From NCBI RefSeq assembly GCF_010389155.1, contig NC_057768.1, forward strand, positions 13,452,501-13,516,500: 64,000 nt of DNA, read 5' to 3'. Shown piece by piece: positions 33,688 to 44,658 of the stretch; the stretch's first letter is position 1, and every line of letters starts with the position of its first letter. The notes under the pieces are model-generated. The model searched no databases and had not been told where the DNA came from. It worked only from the letters and a program-made list of their open reading frames with translations. The position numbers and the translations under genes are program-made. This DNA comes from Erigeron canadensis (lineage: Eukaryota > Streptophyta > Magnoliopsida > Asterales > Asteraceae).

Positions 33688-33793
33688 CACTCTTTCTCTC
33701 TCTCTCTAAAACACACACTAAAACACCAAGAACATACACACATCCTATCCACCATTGAATTTGTGAATTTGGTGCTGAAATCGTGTTATCACA
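33688..33793 (+). repeat. E3 3' LTR remnant
   Basis: The last ~105 bases of the family LTR, from a CT-rich stretch to ATCGTGTTATCACA. It resembles the inner end of the E5 LTR more than that of E4. Confidence 0.75.
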
Positions 33794-34007
33794 GTTTAGG
33801 ATTCTAGGGAGTGCTTTCAACATTTCTTAATCGTGCATTACAACTTTGCACTTGCCTAGCCAACAATTGAAACTGACTTTCTATCCTTAACAAAACTGAT
33901 TCTTCATTAGACACATGAGCCTTACCAAAATCAAAGGTAGAGGGCTCATCAGGGGAGACATTTTTCTTCTTCTTTTGGTTCTTATAAACCTTGGATGAAG
34001 ACTGAAG
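33794..34007 (-). pseudogene. E2 gag tail between E3 and E5
   Basis: Minus-strand translation gives a short open stretch of about 65 residues: a lysine run (KNQKKKKN), then VLLRIESQFQLLARQ and RLRNVESTP before a TAG. It is the part of the E2 gag that follows 43878, split off by E5; the TGAAG duplication at its edge proves the connection. The segment ends at the E3 LTR remnant, with the downstream protease and integrase lost. Coiled-coil-like, no catalytic motif. Confidence 0.7.
34003..34007. repeat. E5 target-site duplication, left copy (TGAAG)
   Basis: TGAAG next to the LTR at 34008, repeated at 43878-43882. Confidence 0.93.
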
Positions 34008-34332
34008 TGTGACAACACGATTTCTACACTGAATTCACGTCATAACTGGTGGATTTGAGGTGTGTGTGTTCTTGGTGTGAGTGTGTGTTTTGAGAGAGAA
34101 AGAGTGTGTGTGAAAGTAAAGTGGATGATTGGAATTAATTAGGAAAATGTTTACAGGCTTGTTGTTATTGTTATGATCTCCAAGGTGTGAGGGCTATTTA
34201 TAGTCTAAATACACATATATGCTAATTATCACGTTTAGTTCCTCAACCTTAGTGATCATTCATCTATGACTTAACTACAAGTAAGTCCACTAATTTAAAT
34301 TATAATGTATCACTATTTTTGGATTTCTAACA
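34008..34332 (-). repeat. E5 3' LTR
   Basis: 325 bp. Plus strand TGTGACAACACG...TTCTAACA. A TATA box (TATAAATA on the minus strand) lies at 34195-34202. Confidence 0.92.
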
Positions 34333-35450
34333 TTCTCCCCCTTAGTGATATATTATAATGAATGAAGTACGTGTTATGTTATCTTGTAGGAATGAATTTG
34401 ATGAGCCCGGTGGTGAAGACAATTGATTTGTTGAAACAAGTCTTCAAATCTTTCTTTTTCGTCTTTGAAGAACTTGATTCAGTCTTGGTCTTGGACTTCT
34501 TGAAGTTAAATCATGTGATGATTCTCAATGTTATTTTTGAACAGAGAATAAAGAATGTGTGTATCTGTGTCTTGAATCTTTGAGGATTGTTGAATCATGA
34601 ATCAGAGTTGGTGATGATTCTCAATGTTCTTTTTGAACAGAGAATAAAGAATGTGTGTGTGTGTGTCTTGAATCTTTGAGGATTGTTGAATCATGAATCA
34701 GAGTTGTCTTTTGAAATGCGAAAGGTATGAACTTGTCTTTGATTCTTCAATCTTTCATTCTTGAATGAAATTCAACTTCTTGGAATGAAGTTTCATGAAT
34801 ATGTACTCTCCCCCTTGATGTATGCATTGGAGCTTCTTGAAAAAGTGTTATTGTATGACTTGAAGATCTTGAATGAAGTATGTTGATGAAGACTCTTTTG
34901 AAGCTTTACTTCTTTGACTTGAATCTTCTAACCAATCTATCAACTTTTTGAAGCTTCGATCTTTGTCACATCGACTTGAACACTTTGGAGAGTAAGCATT
35001 TGAATGAAGTTTGGATAAGTCTCTTATGAAGTAATCATGCTCCCCCTTAATTCATGAGTATGAACATTTTCGAAGCATCTTTAAACTTTTGTACCATCTT
35101 GAGTAAATATCGTTTCATCTTCAGTCTCATTCTTATCTTTGAAATTAATTCAGTTTTTCTTTTTCAAGCCAAGATCTCAATCAACTAAGATTTAGTGAAA
35201 TTCTGAGCTCAATTGACTGAAATGTATTGAAAATCTTTGACATCATGAAGACTTTATTGTTTCTTCAATTTCAAGTTATCATCTACTGAAATTACATATC
35301 CTCCATTAGAATCATTAGGATGAATATCTTGATCTTCTCATCTTTGAAAGATAAACCTTTTAAAACAACCAAACACAAACTTTTCTCCTTGTTATCCTTA
35401 TCAATTATTCTTATTTCTTTCCCAATCAATCTTAATATTTTCTCCCCCTC
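34333..35450 (-). other. E5 PPT and PPT-like tracts with 3' UTR end
   Basis: The PPT complement TTCTCCCCCTTAG is at 34333-34345. Further copies: CTCTCCCCCTTGATG near 34805, CTCCCCCTTAA near 35040 and TCTCCCCCTC at 35441-35450. A duplicated block of about 95 bases (around 34525-34605 and 34617-34698) lies between. No ORF. Confidence 0.8.
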
Positions 35451-36821
35451 ATAATGACAAAGTTAGGAACTAATGTCATTATGCAAACATTGATTGATAA
35501 AATATTAAAAGAAATAACACGATTCAAAACTAGATTTTGTGCACATGGAGAAATGTCGACCATCGAAACATCAACCCAAACCATTAGCCCAACCCAAACA
35601 ATCCTAGAGGTGACTAAAATGTAAGGTTGAAGTTGTTGGTACAAACGTTATAACATGGTGTTGGTGTTTTTTGTGTTTGTGAGATGAGAAATGAAACCGG
35701 ATAAGAATGATTCGTTAACATATTCAAAAATCGAAACGATTAATGAAATGACCGATAGAAATGTATAACATTTTTTGGATTTCCTATGTATCATTGAGAC
35801 ATGCACAAAGCAATACTCTAACATAGTTTGGTCTGCAGCTTTTCAACCATGAGATTGCTTCAAAGAATATAAATCATGGTTAGTATAGCCGAAGACTTTT
35901 ATGAACTAACTGAGGTCACATTTAGACTTCTTGTTAACTCAATAACCAAATCAATGTAATTATGAGACCTACTTTCAACGTTGGAAAAGATGTTAGCATT
36001 GGTAGGATTTACATTTGATCATCGTGAAATATCAATTAAGATATCACTACAAATGTTCCGGCTATATCACAAAGATATGACTCGAATGTGTCCTAAAGAA
36101 ATGAATAATGATCAAATGAATGACGAATCAAGATAACTCTAGACACAACGTGATCAAATGAAGTCGGGGACTGGAGCAGAGTGTCGCCCTTTTTCAATAT
36201 CAACATCTTCCAAATGAAGAGTCAATAGAAATGTGAAAATCTCCGTGAGAATTGAAACAAGTATTTGTTAAGAAACACTTGAGTGGTTAGGTAAAGATGT
36301 ACATCGCTTCACTGGGTCCATGAAGACTTTTTCAATATCAAGATATCAACAAATGACATCTGATAGAAACGTGTTGTACCCGGCGATTTGAGAATTTAGG
36401 GAAGGGTATCATTTCTTTTAACCCTTGTCTCTCATCATATCACCTTAACCTCTCATTTTTCGACTTTACTCCCTCCATCCTATTTGCACGAAAAACATCA
36501 TCACTCGAAATACCCTTACTATCTAATGAAAAAAGTGAATATTCTGGGGTTAGAACTCATCAGCGATGATGAAGTTCATGGAGTGAACTAATCGCTCATG
36601 TGCAAACTAATCACTGAACTTCAATTGATTGAAAATCATTGGAAAATCATCAAACGTGTGTGTGAAAATGTTTAAAACACATTTGAAGTTTTGGAAAGGT
36701 AGAGCAAAAATTGGTTTTTGTGAAATCAAAAAGAGTAAAATCTTTGTTGTGATATTTTCAGAAAAATTTGAGAGTCTATAGTGAACAAGATTTTTCATTT
36801 GAGAATCACAAAGTTTTGCTT
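35451..36821 (-). other. E5 3' UTR, middle
   Basis: Noncoding; follows E4 30900 to 29520 in reverse. The first PPT-like tract of E3 and E4 (after TGCATAGATT) is deleted here near 36700. Confidence 0.75.
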
Positions 36822-37134
36822 CAACAACAATGTTCATAGTAAGACTGCTAGGGAGTACACAAAGGCGTTCGATCCGTCGCATCTTACATCAACAAGTTGG
36901 AGGCAATAAAACACTTAAGCACACTTTAACTCAATCAATTGTTCAAAATGAGACAACTAGGGAGTACATAAAGGTGTTCGATCCTTCGCTTCTCATATCA
37001 ACAATTGAGAGTTTGAAAAACTTTATTTGAAAGCAATTAACTGCTATTACACATACATATTCATATAAGACCACTTTGGAAGTACACAAAGGTGTTCAAT
37101 TCCTTGTTATCTTATATCAATTTATATGTATAAC
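36822..37134 (-). repeat. Three large stem-loops with conserved loop in the E5 3' UTR
   Basis: On the minus strand, in order: 37134-37046, 37009-36930 and 36899-36822. Loops read AACACCTTTGTGTACTTCC, AACACCTTTATGTACTCCC and AACGCCTTTGTGTACTCCC. The stems match the three stem types of E3. Confidence 0.75.
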
Positions 37135-37164
37135 AACAGGATCTTAAAATGTATAAACATTCTA

Positions 37165-37332
37165 AAATAAATAAAACATTGAAGAACGGGTTATATACAT
37201 AGTATATGTAAGCCTCTTTGAAATAAATAAAGCAATGAAGAACGGGTTATACACAGAGTATGTATAAGGCACTTTGAAATAAATAAAATAATGAAGAACG
37301 GGTTATACACAGAGTATGTATAAGCCACTTTG
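37165..37332 (-). repeat. Three 56-bp hairpin repeats after E5 pol
   Basis: Exact 56-base period: 37165-37220, 37221-37276, 37277-37332. Each has the inverted repeat GGTTATACA...TGTATAAGCC (first copy variant). E3 and E4 have two copies. Confidence 0.88.
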
Positions 37333-37458
37333 AAATAAATAAAACATAAAACATTTTTTTTATTTTTATTTTTTATTTCTATTTTTGTATTTTATTTTAT
37401 CTTTTCAAATTTTGTATTTAGATTTTCTAGAATGTGTCAAGATCTCCTTAAAAATAAT

Positions 37459-38230
37459 TCAAGGTTCAAGATTTAACATGCCAAGCTTGGAGATAAGAAA
37501 GTTAAACCTCTTTTCATCCAATGGTTTTGCAAACAAATCTGCAAGTTGTCAGTTCCTACAAAGTAGTGCTCGATGTCACCTTTCTCAACATGATCTTTGA
37601 GAAAATGATATCAAACATCAATATGCTTTGATCGAGAGTGGTTTACTGAGTTGACTGCAATAGCAATGGCACTCTGAGAGTCACAATAGATAGGGATATG
37701 ATCATATTTCAGACCATAATCAGTTAGTTGTGTCTTCATCCATAAAACTCGAGCATAACCACTAGCCGCAGCCACATATTCAGCTTCATCCGTTGATAGT
37801 GACACACAATTCTGTTTCTTGGAAGACCAACTCACAATTTTATCACCTAAAAATTGTAAAGTACCGGAAGTGCTTTTGCGATCAAGCTTACAACCTGCAT
37901 GATCTGCATTTGAATAAGCAGTTAGATTGAATCCAGTATCCCTAGGATACCAGAGACCTAAATTGGGTGTACCCTTCAGATAACGAAAGATTCATTTCAC
38001 AGCTTGATAATGTAAGTCAGTTGGAGCAGCTTGATACCTAGCACAAATACATGTTGCAAACATTATATTTGGCGAGATGCTGTTAGATACGACAACGAAC
38101 CAATCATACTTCGATATCTCTTTTGGTCAAATGGTTTCCCATTTTTATCAGCATTTATGTTTGTTCGAGCAGCCATTGGGGTAGAAATTGAAGAACATGA
38201 AGTCATATCAAACTATTTCATGTCATTTAT
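37459..38230 (-). pseudogene. E5 RNase H
   Basis: The best piece is 37835-37611 (MSWSSKKQNCVSLSTDEAEY, YCDSQSAIAIAVNS). The start (SRPNIMFATC, ARYQAAPTD, YSNADHAGC near 37900) and end (LADLF region, LGMLN and TGA at 37459-37461) are in other frames because of several small indels. It is joined to the RT across a 66-bp tandem duplication (38234-38299 and 38300-38365). The function would be RNA removal during cDNA synthesis; it is inactive here. Confidence 0.82.
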
Positions 38231-38296
38231 GTATTTACCTTGTGATATAAAGTAGTTCATTTGGTAACTGTTTGATTTGAAGACCCAAAAAGTAGT

Positions 38297-39369
38297 TCAT
38301 TTACCTCGTGATATAAAGTAGTTCATTTGGTAACTGTTTGATTTGAAGACCAAAAAGTAGTTCAGTTCCCCAATAATGCTCATTTCAAAATGATTAACCA
38401 TAAGAGATGAAAAGTTTCTGCAAAATGTTTGACTGGTCGACCCAAAGATAATGTCATCAACGTATATTTGGACAAGTAGAACATGCTTACCTTGTTTGCG
38501 AATGAACAGGGTAGGATCAATTGTGCCTTTGGTAAAGCCACCTCTTAGTAAAAAAGTAGTTAAGGAATCATACCATGCGCGGGGTGCTTGCTTAAGACCG
38601 TAGAGAGCCTTGTCTAACCTGTAGACATGGTTCGGCCTTTGAGGATCTACAAAACCTTCTGGTTGATCAACGTAAACTTCTTTTTTGAGGTCACTATTCA
38701 AAAAGGCAGTCTTCACATCCATTTGAAACACAGTAAATTTTGGAAAGCGGCATAAGCTAAGAAAATTCGAATGACCTCCATTCTTGCAACTGGAGCAAAA
38801 GTTTCGTCGAAGTCAACACCTGGTGGTTGGCCATAACCCTTTGCAACAAGTCGAGCTTTATTCCTTACTACCACTCCATTCTCATCCTTTTTGTTTTTGA
38901 ATATCCACTTTGTACCGATTGGATCTTTTTTCCTTGGATTTGGAACTAATCTCCATACCTTCAGTCTTTCAAATTATGCGAGTTCATCTTGCATTGCCTT
39001 AACCCACTCTGGATTACGAAGAGCTTCAGAGACTGTTTTGGGTTCGATATTGCTAAGAGAAAGTGCAACAAGACACTCGTTTACTAAAGTACGAGTAGTT
39101 ACTCCAGCTTGTGGATCTCCATTTATTTGATCAGTAGGATGGTCTTTCAACATACGTGTCCATTTTCGATTATGAGGAAGAGGATCTTGTTGTTGAATGT
39201 CAACATCATCATCATTAAAACCTAAATTTTGTTGAGAGATGGAATCATAACTTGGTAGAACTCCTTCCTCATAAGCTGGATGATCAAAGTCAGGTGGCAC
39301 ATACACATTTGGAGTGTTCAATGGATTTGTTGTCTGAGTAAAGCGAGGAAGTTGTTCTTGAACATTCAC
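38297..39369 (-). pseudogene. E5 reverse transcriptase
   Basis: ORF 39369-38974 holds the linker (PLDFDHP-like [20 protein letters not shown]) and the start [11 protein letters not shown], ending at a TAA where relatives have Gln. The decayed stretch 38973-38732 still shows [14 protein letters not shown] 38731-38297 holds [37 protein letters not shown] and the intact catalytic [10 protein letters not shown]. Its end is replaced by the tandem duplication. Two frames and one nonsense codon separate the parts. Confidence 0.86.
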
Positions 39370-39546
39370 TTGAGAAGAATTATCAGGAGAGGATGGTGAA
39401 GAAGAATCATTAGAGGAGGATGAAGAACTACTACTAGAGGATGAAGCACCTTGCTCTGAAGAACTTGATGAAGATTCATGATTGTTATCAGGAACTAGAT
39501 CATTGTTTTGAATTGGTTCATTGTTTGGAATTCGTTCAACGATGAC

Positions 39547-40551
39547 TTAAGGTTCTTTATCATGAATCGGCTTTGAATAGTAGAATTCTTCAAAAAGAAT
39601 ATTTACTTCATCACTTGTTGGAGTTGGAAACTTCTTGAATTTAGATGCTAAAGTAGAAGTCCTCGTGGAAGTACTTGAAGCACTTGGATCATTACTTGTT
39701 GGTAGCAAACTTTCTTGCTCAAATATCATGCCCGACATCTCATCAAACCAAACATTCATTGTTTCTTGAATTGTATTTGTTTGGCGATTGTAGATTCGGT
39801 AGGCAATTGATGTTTTGGAATAACCAACAAAGTAACCTTCATCACCTTTCTTCTCGAATTTTCCAAGATTCTCCCGATCATTCAAAGTGTAACAAACACA
39901 CCCAAATATATGAAAATAGTTGATGTTGGGTTTACGTTTGTTATCAACCTCATAAGGAGTCTTTTCGAAACGCTGATTGATAATGGATCGATTCTGAGTG
40001 TGACAAGCAGTGTCAACAGCTTCAGCCCACATACTGGATGGCAATTTGGAATAAGCAAGCATTGTCCTTGCTGCTTCCACTAGCATTCGATTTTTCCTTT
40101 CAACTACACCATTTTGTTGTGGGGTGCGAACCGCTGAAAATTGGTGAGTAATGCCTCTGGATTTGCAAAACTCATCAAAAATGGCATTCTTGAACTCAGT
40201 ACCGTTATCCGAACGGATGTAGCGAACTGGAAGTTGAAGATTTACATGAGTAGTTGTGATGAAATCAATCAAAACCTGAGTTGTTTCATCTTTGGATGCA
40301 AGGAACTTGACCCAATTATATCTTGAATAATCATCAACAATAACCAAGATGTATTTCTTCCCATTTCGGCTTTGTACTTTCATAGGCCCACAAAGATCCA
40401 TGTGAAGCAAATAAAGAGCTACTAAAGAGTTTGGAGATTTCTTCGGTTCATGAGAAGCTCTCTTAATCTTCCTAACAGCACAAGAAGGATAAACATGCTC
40501 ACTTTCATACTTGTAGTAAGGCAAGCCTTCAACAAGATGCTTGTTGACCAA
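39547..40551 (-). pseudogene. E5 integrase
   Basis: 334 residues, the most complete integrase of the family: CPSCAVRKIKR-like zinc region (first Cys changed, YPSC), [29 protein letters not shown] and the region between MWAE and KTPYEV that E4 lacks. Catalytic D, D, E all present. It ends at a TAA (39547-39549) after the FEEFYYSKPI segment; the Ser-rich linker continues in the same frame to 39369. Same frame as the protease, interrupted by one nonsense codon at 40600-40602. Confidence 0.87.
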
Positions 40552-40599
40552 AGTATTGATGGTTTGGAAATTTAGATGAGAAAGCCTTCTATGCCATAA

Positions 40600-41013
40600 C
40601 TAAGAATTCTTTGATGTAGCCTTTGAAATGAGACAAATATTATCAGTTGGTTGGTTATCATCGAGATTGACGGTAAAAAGGTTATCATTGCAATCACCGC
40701 AAAGAATGTCAACTTCATCTAGAGTTTGGACTTTACAATGAGATTGTCGAAAAAGAACTTGAAGATTGTTGTCACAGAATTGTCCAACACTGAACAAGTT
40801 ATGACTTAATCCTTCAACATAGTGAACTTTCTTGATGACAATTCCATTTCGTTCAATGTCTCCATAACCTAAGATAGGAGCGAAATTGTTGTTTCTAAAG
40901 CGAACTGTTCCCATGAATCGTTCAATAAAATTCTTGAGCAAAGCTTTATTTCCAGTCATGTGCTTCGAACACCCGGAATCGAGTATCCAAACACAGATGG
41001 TTATTTCCTGCAA
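40600..41013 (-). pseudogene. E5 protease and pre-integrase
   Basis: 137 residues: WILDSGCSKHMTGNK, VRFRNNNFAPILGYGDIE and [13 protein letters not shown]. It ends at TAG (40600-40602), which replaces Trp of NSWLWHRRL and splits it from integrase. It is open upstream to the acceptor-like TTGCAG; there is no ATG, as the protease is normally part of a polyprotein. Confidence 0.86.
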
Positions 41014-41026
41014 TCAAAGAAATTTA
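41008..41026 (-). other. Gag stop and splice-acceptor-like tract in E5
   Basis: The minus strand reads TAAATTTCTTTGATTGCAG then GAAATAACC, identical to E3 (19 bases from TAA to CAG) and one base longer than in E4. Confidence 0.4.
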
Positions 41027-41719
41027 ACCGACTTTAGGTACCCACTTGAAGACGGGTTCTTTATGGTTAGTTAACACACGCAGGGTATATAACTTAGGAA
41101 ATGCATTCAAACATGCTTTTGAATCAACATAAGCATTAACAAGCACATCATCAATAACCACATTTGAATATAAAGTATGAACATTCACATGAGAATTAAA
41201 AGTAACATGTCTACAAGCATTCACATCAACCACACGAGTATAGGAATTAAAATTGTTTACAAGCTCACAAGGCCTTGTCTTGGCACATTTAACATTGTTC
41301 AACAAAGATGAATTGTTTGAATTAAAAGAAACACTCTTCTTCCTATTACCAGCCTTTCTCCTTCGTCTTTTCTTCTTTTTATCAACATGCTTTTGATTAC
41401 TAGTGAACTTAGGTACTAATGACTTAGCAACCCATTTAGCATCACTATTTATGCTCTTTCCACCTGTTAATTTGAAACTAAGACGATTAGAACGAGGTCT
41501 TTTAAAAACTTTCATCCTTTTAGGATCTTTTGGAGGTGATGAAACTTCTTGCTTATTTGGTTTATCATGCGAGAACCATCCATATCTATCCCTATATCTA
41601 GTTGTACCATTAGATGTATCCTTAGTTAGCAAAACTGAGCTAGACATAGACACGTTAGGTAAAGAACTAGATTGAGAGTTAGATGAAGAAGCGTTAGGAT
41701 AGACTTTTGTAAGTTTCAC
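41024..41719 (-). pseudogene. E5 gag, basic C-terminal part
   Basis: 231 residues with RYRDRYGWFS, a KKKKRRRRKAGNRKK tract and the closing FKWVPKVG. Homologous to E4 24827-25684. Frame-shifted from the preceding gag piece near 41790-41720. Confidence 0.78.
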
Positions 41720-41796
41720 TTTGATGAACTTTCATCTGGGTGTGGTCTTGGCTTGTTCTTTTTTGACATGTTTAACCGGAGTAGGAATCTTTGGTT

Positions 41797-42549
41797 CTAA
41801 CTTAATGGTCTTTGGTAATATGAAGTTGGAGCTCTGGACAATGGTTTTTGAGATTCCTCTTTTGTTTCAACTTTGATTTTGGTAGATTCAATCTTTTTCT
41901 CAGTTTTCGAATCAAAAACATATTCTCCCTCCATGATTTTATCAAAATTATCTTTTGTGAAAGATTTCAATGGAGATTGATTAGTTTCAAATTCTTTTGA
42001 AAGTTTTGAAAAATCAGGAATCTTGGGGTTCAACTTCACATCATGGGTAGTCTCGGAAATTAGGTCAACTTGAACTGACACATCTTTGGTCTCACAAGAA
42101 AATTGAGTAGAATTATCAACACCTTTACTAGCACTAAGCTTAGGGTGAAGAACTAACTCATCAATAGTATTGCATGTGAAAAACCTATAGAAGTACCATA
42201 TCAAAACTAAACTATGCACAAGTTCTTCATCAGATAAATCAGATTGCACATAATCATCAGCCATAAAGGTAGCAGCATTTTGACAAGTATATTCAATAGA
42301 ATCAGTCAAGGTCTGAGTGGAGGTGTTGGTAGATGAATCACAAGTAGTCTGGGTAGAATGGTCTACTAAAGTACTTAGGCCAGTTTGAGTAGAAACATTC
42401 ATACAAACTTTCTTAGTATCAACAACACTAAATTTATCCTCTGAATTCGGACTTTGAGACTTTAAGTGATTAGTAACTTTTTGTTGAGATTCCACCTTTT
42501 GTTGTAAACCTTCTATTTCTTTTTCCAAAATTGTGGTTGGAACATACAT
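41797..42549 (-). pseudogene. E5 gag, TQT-motif part
   Basis: 250 residues starting in a coiled coil (LEKEIEGLQQKVESQQKV). TQT-like motifs VSTQTG, HSTQTT, TSTQTL, NSTQFS, VSVQVD lie in about 42080-42420, with the hydrophobic LVLIWYFYRFFTC between them. Same frame as the next upstream gag piece, separated by two stops between 42687 and 42590. It ends by frameshift at 41797. Confidence 0.8.
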
Positions 42550-42684
42550 TTTAGTTGGTTTAGGAGGAGTGCCGACAAATTCTTGGTTTTAATAATTTGA
42601 TGCAATTTTTTCCAATTTAAAAATTGAAGACTTTTTAGTTTTGTACGAGGCATTTAGAGCATCATATTTAACTAGAAATTCATC

Positions 42685-43570
42685 TTATGGTATTCTCTCA
42701 ACTTCATCAATCTCAAATTCGTTAGCCAATGGACGAATAAATTGTATCATATCTAGTCGAAGGAATTTTTCATCATACAAAGATTCAATTTCTTCTTTGG
42801 CATTTTGTAATGGTGTGATATTCTCAAATCCCAACCCGAGAAGAAGATCATTCTTGTCAATTTTTGACTTGTTGAAATAGGCAGTGAAATCCAAGAGAGG
42901 ATTTTGTTCAACTTTATATAACTTTTCTTGATAGAAAAGTATATTCGTTTTAAATTCCTCAACTTGTTTTTCAAGATTCTCAACCTCAATGCCTTTTAGA
43001 AAACAATTATGATTTAGGTTAGAAATCTTTCTTTCAAGTTCAACATTGTTTGGTTTAGCTTCTTGGAGCTTTTTATTAAGAATATCAACATCCATTTGTC
43101 TAGCATTTGCCCGAAGCCATTCATTGGTCTTTTGATTTTCAAGATCTTGATTGGCTTTTTCAAGATCATGAATGGTCTTTTCAAGATTGTGACATTTTTG
43201 TAATAACTTAGAATCAGGAGAGGCATTTAACTCACATTCTTTAACCAACACTTTGTCTTTATATGTTTGAAAATCTTGTTTAATAGCATCATGTTCAAAA
43301 AGTAATTTTGAATGTTCTTCAAGAAGTTTTGAAAATTCACTTTTAGCAAATGAAATACTATTTTTCAATTTTTTGTTAGTTTTGGCTAAAGATTTGATAT
43401 GAGTTGTCAAGTATGACAAAACTAATCTACAGGACTCTTTATCTTTAATCAATGAAAAAGTAGAGTCAAGATTTACCTCATCATCTGGATATTCATCATC
43501 GGTGCTTTCTGCTTCAAAGACTTTGTCCTTGGCCAACCTCGCCATAAAGCAAACATTAGCAGAGAGAAAG
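42685..43570 (-). pseudogene. E5 gag, coiled-coil part, 5' truncated
   Basis: Homology starts at SANVCFMARLAKDKV, which corresponds to about residue 405 of the E4 proximal gag. Everything before, including the zinc knuckle, is deleted. The first residues of the visible ORF (43593-43571) are read from LTR sequence and filler. About 290 residues of coiled coil follow with no frameshift at the place where E4 has one. TAA at 42685-42687. Confidence 0.82.
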
Positions 43571-43582
43571 TGTGACAACGCA

Positions 43583-43877
43583 TGTGACAACACGATTTCT
43601 ACACTGAATTCACATTATCACTGGTGGATTTGAGGTGTGTGTGTTCTTGGTGTGAGTGTGTGTTTTGAGAAAGAAAGTGTGTCTGAAAGTAAAGTGGATG
43701 ATTGGAATTAATCAGGAAAATGTTTACAGGCTTGTTGTTATTGTTATGATCTCTAAGGTGTGACGGCTAATTATCACGTTTAGTCCATCAACTTTAGTGA
43801 TCATTCATCTATTACTTAACTACAAGTAAGTGCACTAATCGAAATTACAATTTATCACTATTTTTGGATCTTTAACA
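43583..43877 (-). repeat. E5 5' LTR, TATA box deleted
   Basis: 295 bp. Compared with the other LTR, 28 bases are missing at 43769/43770, between two GCTA repeats. The missing piece contains the TATA box. Confidence 0.9.
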
Positions 43878-43882
43878 TGAAG
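43878..43882. repeat. E5 target-site duplication, right copy (TGAAG)
   Basis: TGAAG after TTTAACA, matching 34003-34007. Confidence 0.93.
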
Positions 43883-44601
43883 GCTTCTTGGTTTTAGCTT
43901 TCTTGTCTGAAGCACTGGTCTGATGTGCTTCAGATTTTCCCTCAGATTGTTCCTGGACTTTCTCAGTTACAATCTTTGGTTTACCAATTTCTTTGAAAAA
44001 GATTTCAGGTCTCATTTCTTTAGGAAGAGCATTTAAGTCAGTGATAATGGATGCCAAATGGAGATCACCAGATTCATAAGCTACTTTTTGATTTGCAAAG
44101 GTGTTTTTGATGACAGCATCAGGAAATGGTGATTTCATCTAAGATTTAATTATTTTTTTTTTCAAGAATTGTTTTTAATTCTTCGTTTTCGAATTCCAGT
44201 TTGGAAACCAATGATTGATAACTTTTTAAAGTCAATTTGACATCTTTTAGTTCCTTCAGCCTTGCCTGACTGGCGTTCAGTTCAGAAGTATTAATTTCAA
44301 ACATTTTCAGACTTTCTGAATGCACAGTTTCAACATAAGAAATATCTTCTTCAATTAGAACTAAAAGGTCCAATTTTTGTTCTTCATCTTTTTCAAAACC
44401 TAAATTACTAACTTTCTTCATTATGATATCCACCCAGCGACCAGATTCCACATCCGACTTCACAACATGACCTTGATCTTCACGAGCCATGAAACACATG
44501 TCCCTTACTTCTTCATCATCATCAGAAGACACATCAGAATCCTCCCATTTTTCTAAGTCTTCCACCATGCAGCTATTCTTGTTGGTTTCTTCTTGTGCCA
44601 T
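43878..44601 (-). pseudogene. E2 gag, distal part
   Basis: Two pieces: 44601-44146 (MAQEETNKNSCMVEDLEKWE, acidic DVSSDDDEEVRDMCFMAR, then coiled coil) and 44138-43878 (FANQKVAYESGDLHLASIIT and a Lys-rich end). They are shifted relative to each other at an A/T run near 44150, a likely slippage site. The acidic CFMAR motif is the E2 counterpart of the DEDLSANVCFMAR motif of E4, so the two gag types are distantly related. Interrupted by E5 at 43878. Confidence 0.78.
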
Positions 44602-44658
44602 AAGTGCGATGTAGGCTTTCAGCTTCTGGTATTTAGCTTTGTACCCATCATCATTTTT

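Larger units (their letters stand above)
11076..33793 (+). mobile_element. E3: copia element, 5' truncated, carrying the E4 insertion
   Basis: E3 occupies 11076-20480 and 32049-33793, with E4 and its target duplication between. Homology to E4 starts about 190 bases after the E4 PBS position, so the E3 LTR, PBS and first leader bases are gone. The gag, pol and 3' UTR follow the E4 order exactly. At the right end only the last ~105 bases of the 3' LTR remain. Many stops and frameshifts show it is dead. E3 lies inside E2, between its gag tail and RT. It must be older than E4, which is inserted in it. Confidence 0.88.
34008..43877 (-). mobile_element. E5: copia element of the E3/E4 family, inserted in E2 gag
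   Basis: Bounded by LTRs (34008-34332 and 43583-43877) and the duplication TGAAG. It is read on the minus strand. The interior starts in mid-gag: the PBS, leader and about 450 gag residues are deleted, with a 12-base filler (43571-43582) copying the LTR end. Without a PBS it could not have been reverse-transcribed, so this deletion came after insertion. Pol and the 3' UTR follow E3 and E4. Nonsense codons and frameshifts are frequent. The LTRs differ much more than those of E4, so it is older. Confidence 0.93.

Noticed and set aside
33688..33793. A solo LTR of the E4 family
   Set aside because: It is contiguous with the E3 3' UTR and lacks the first two thirds of the LTR.
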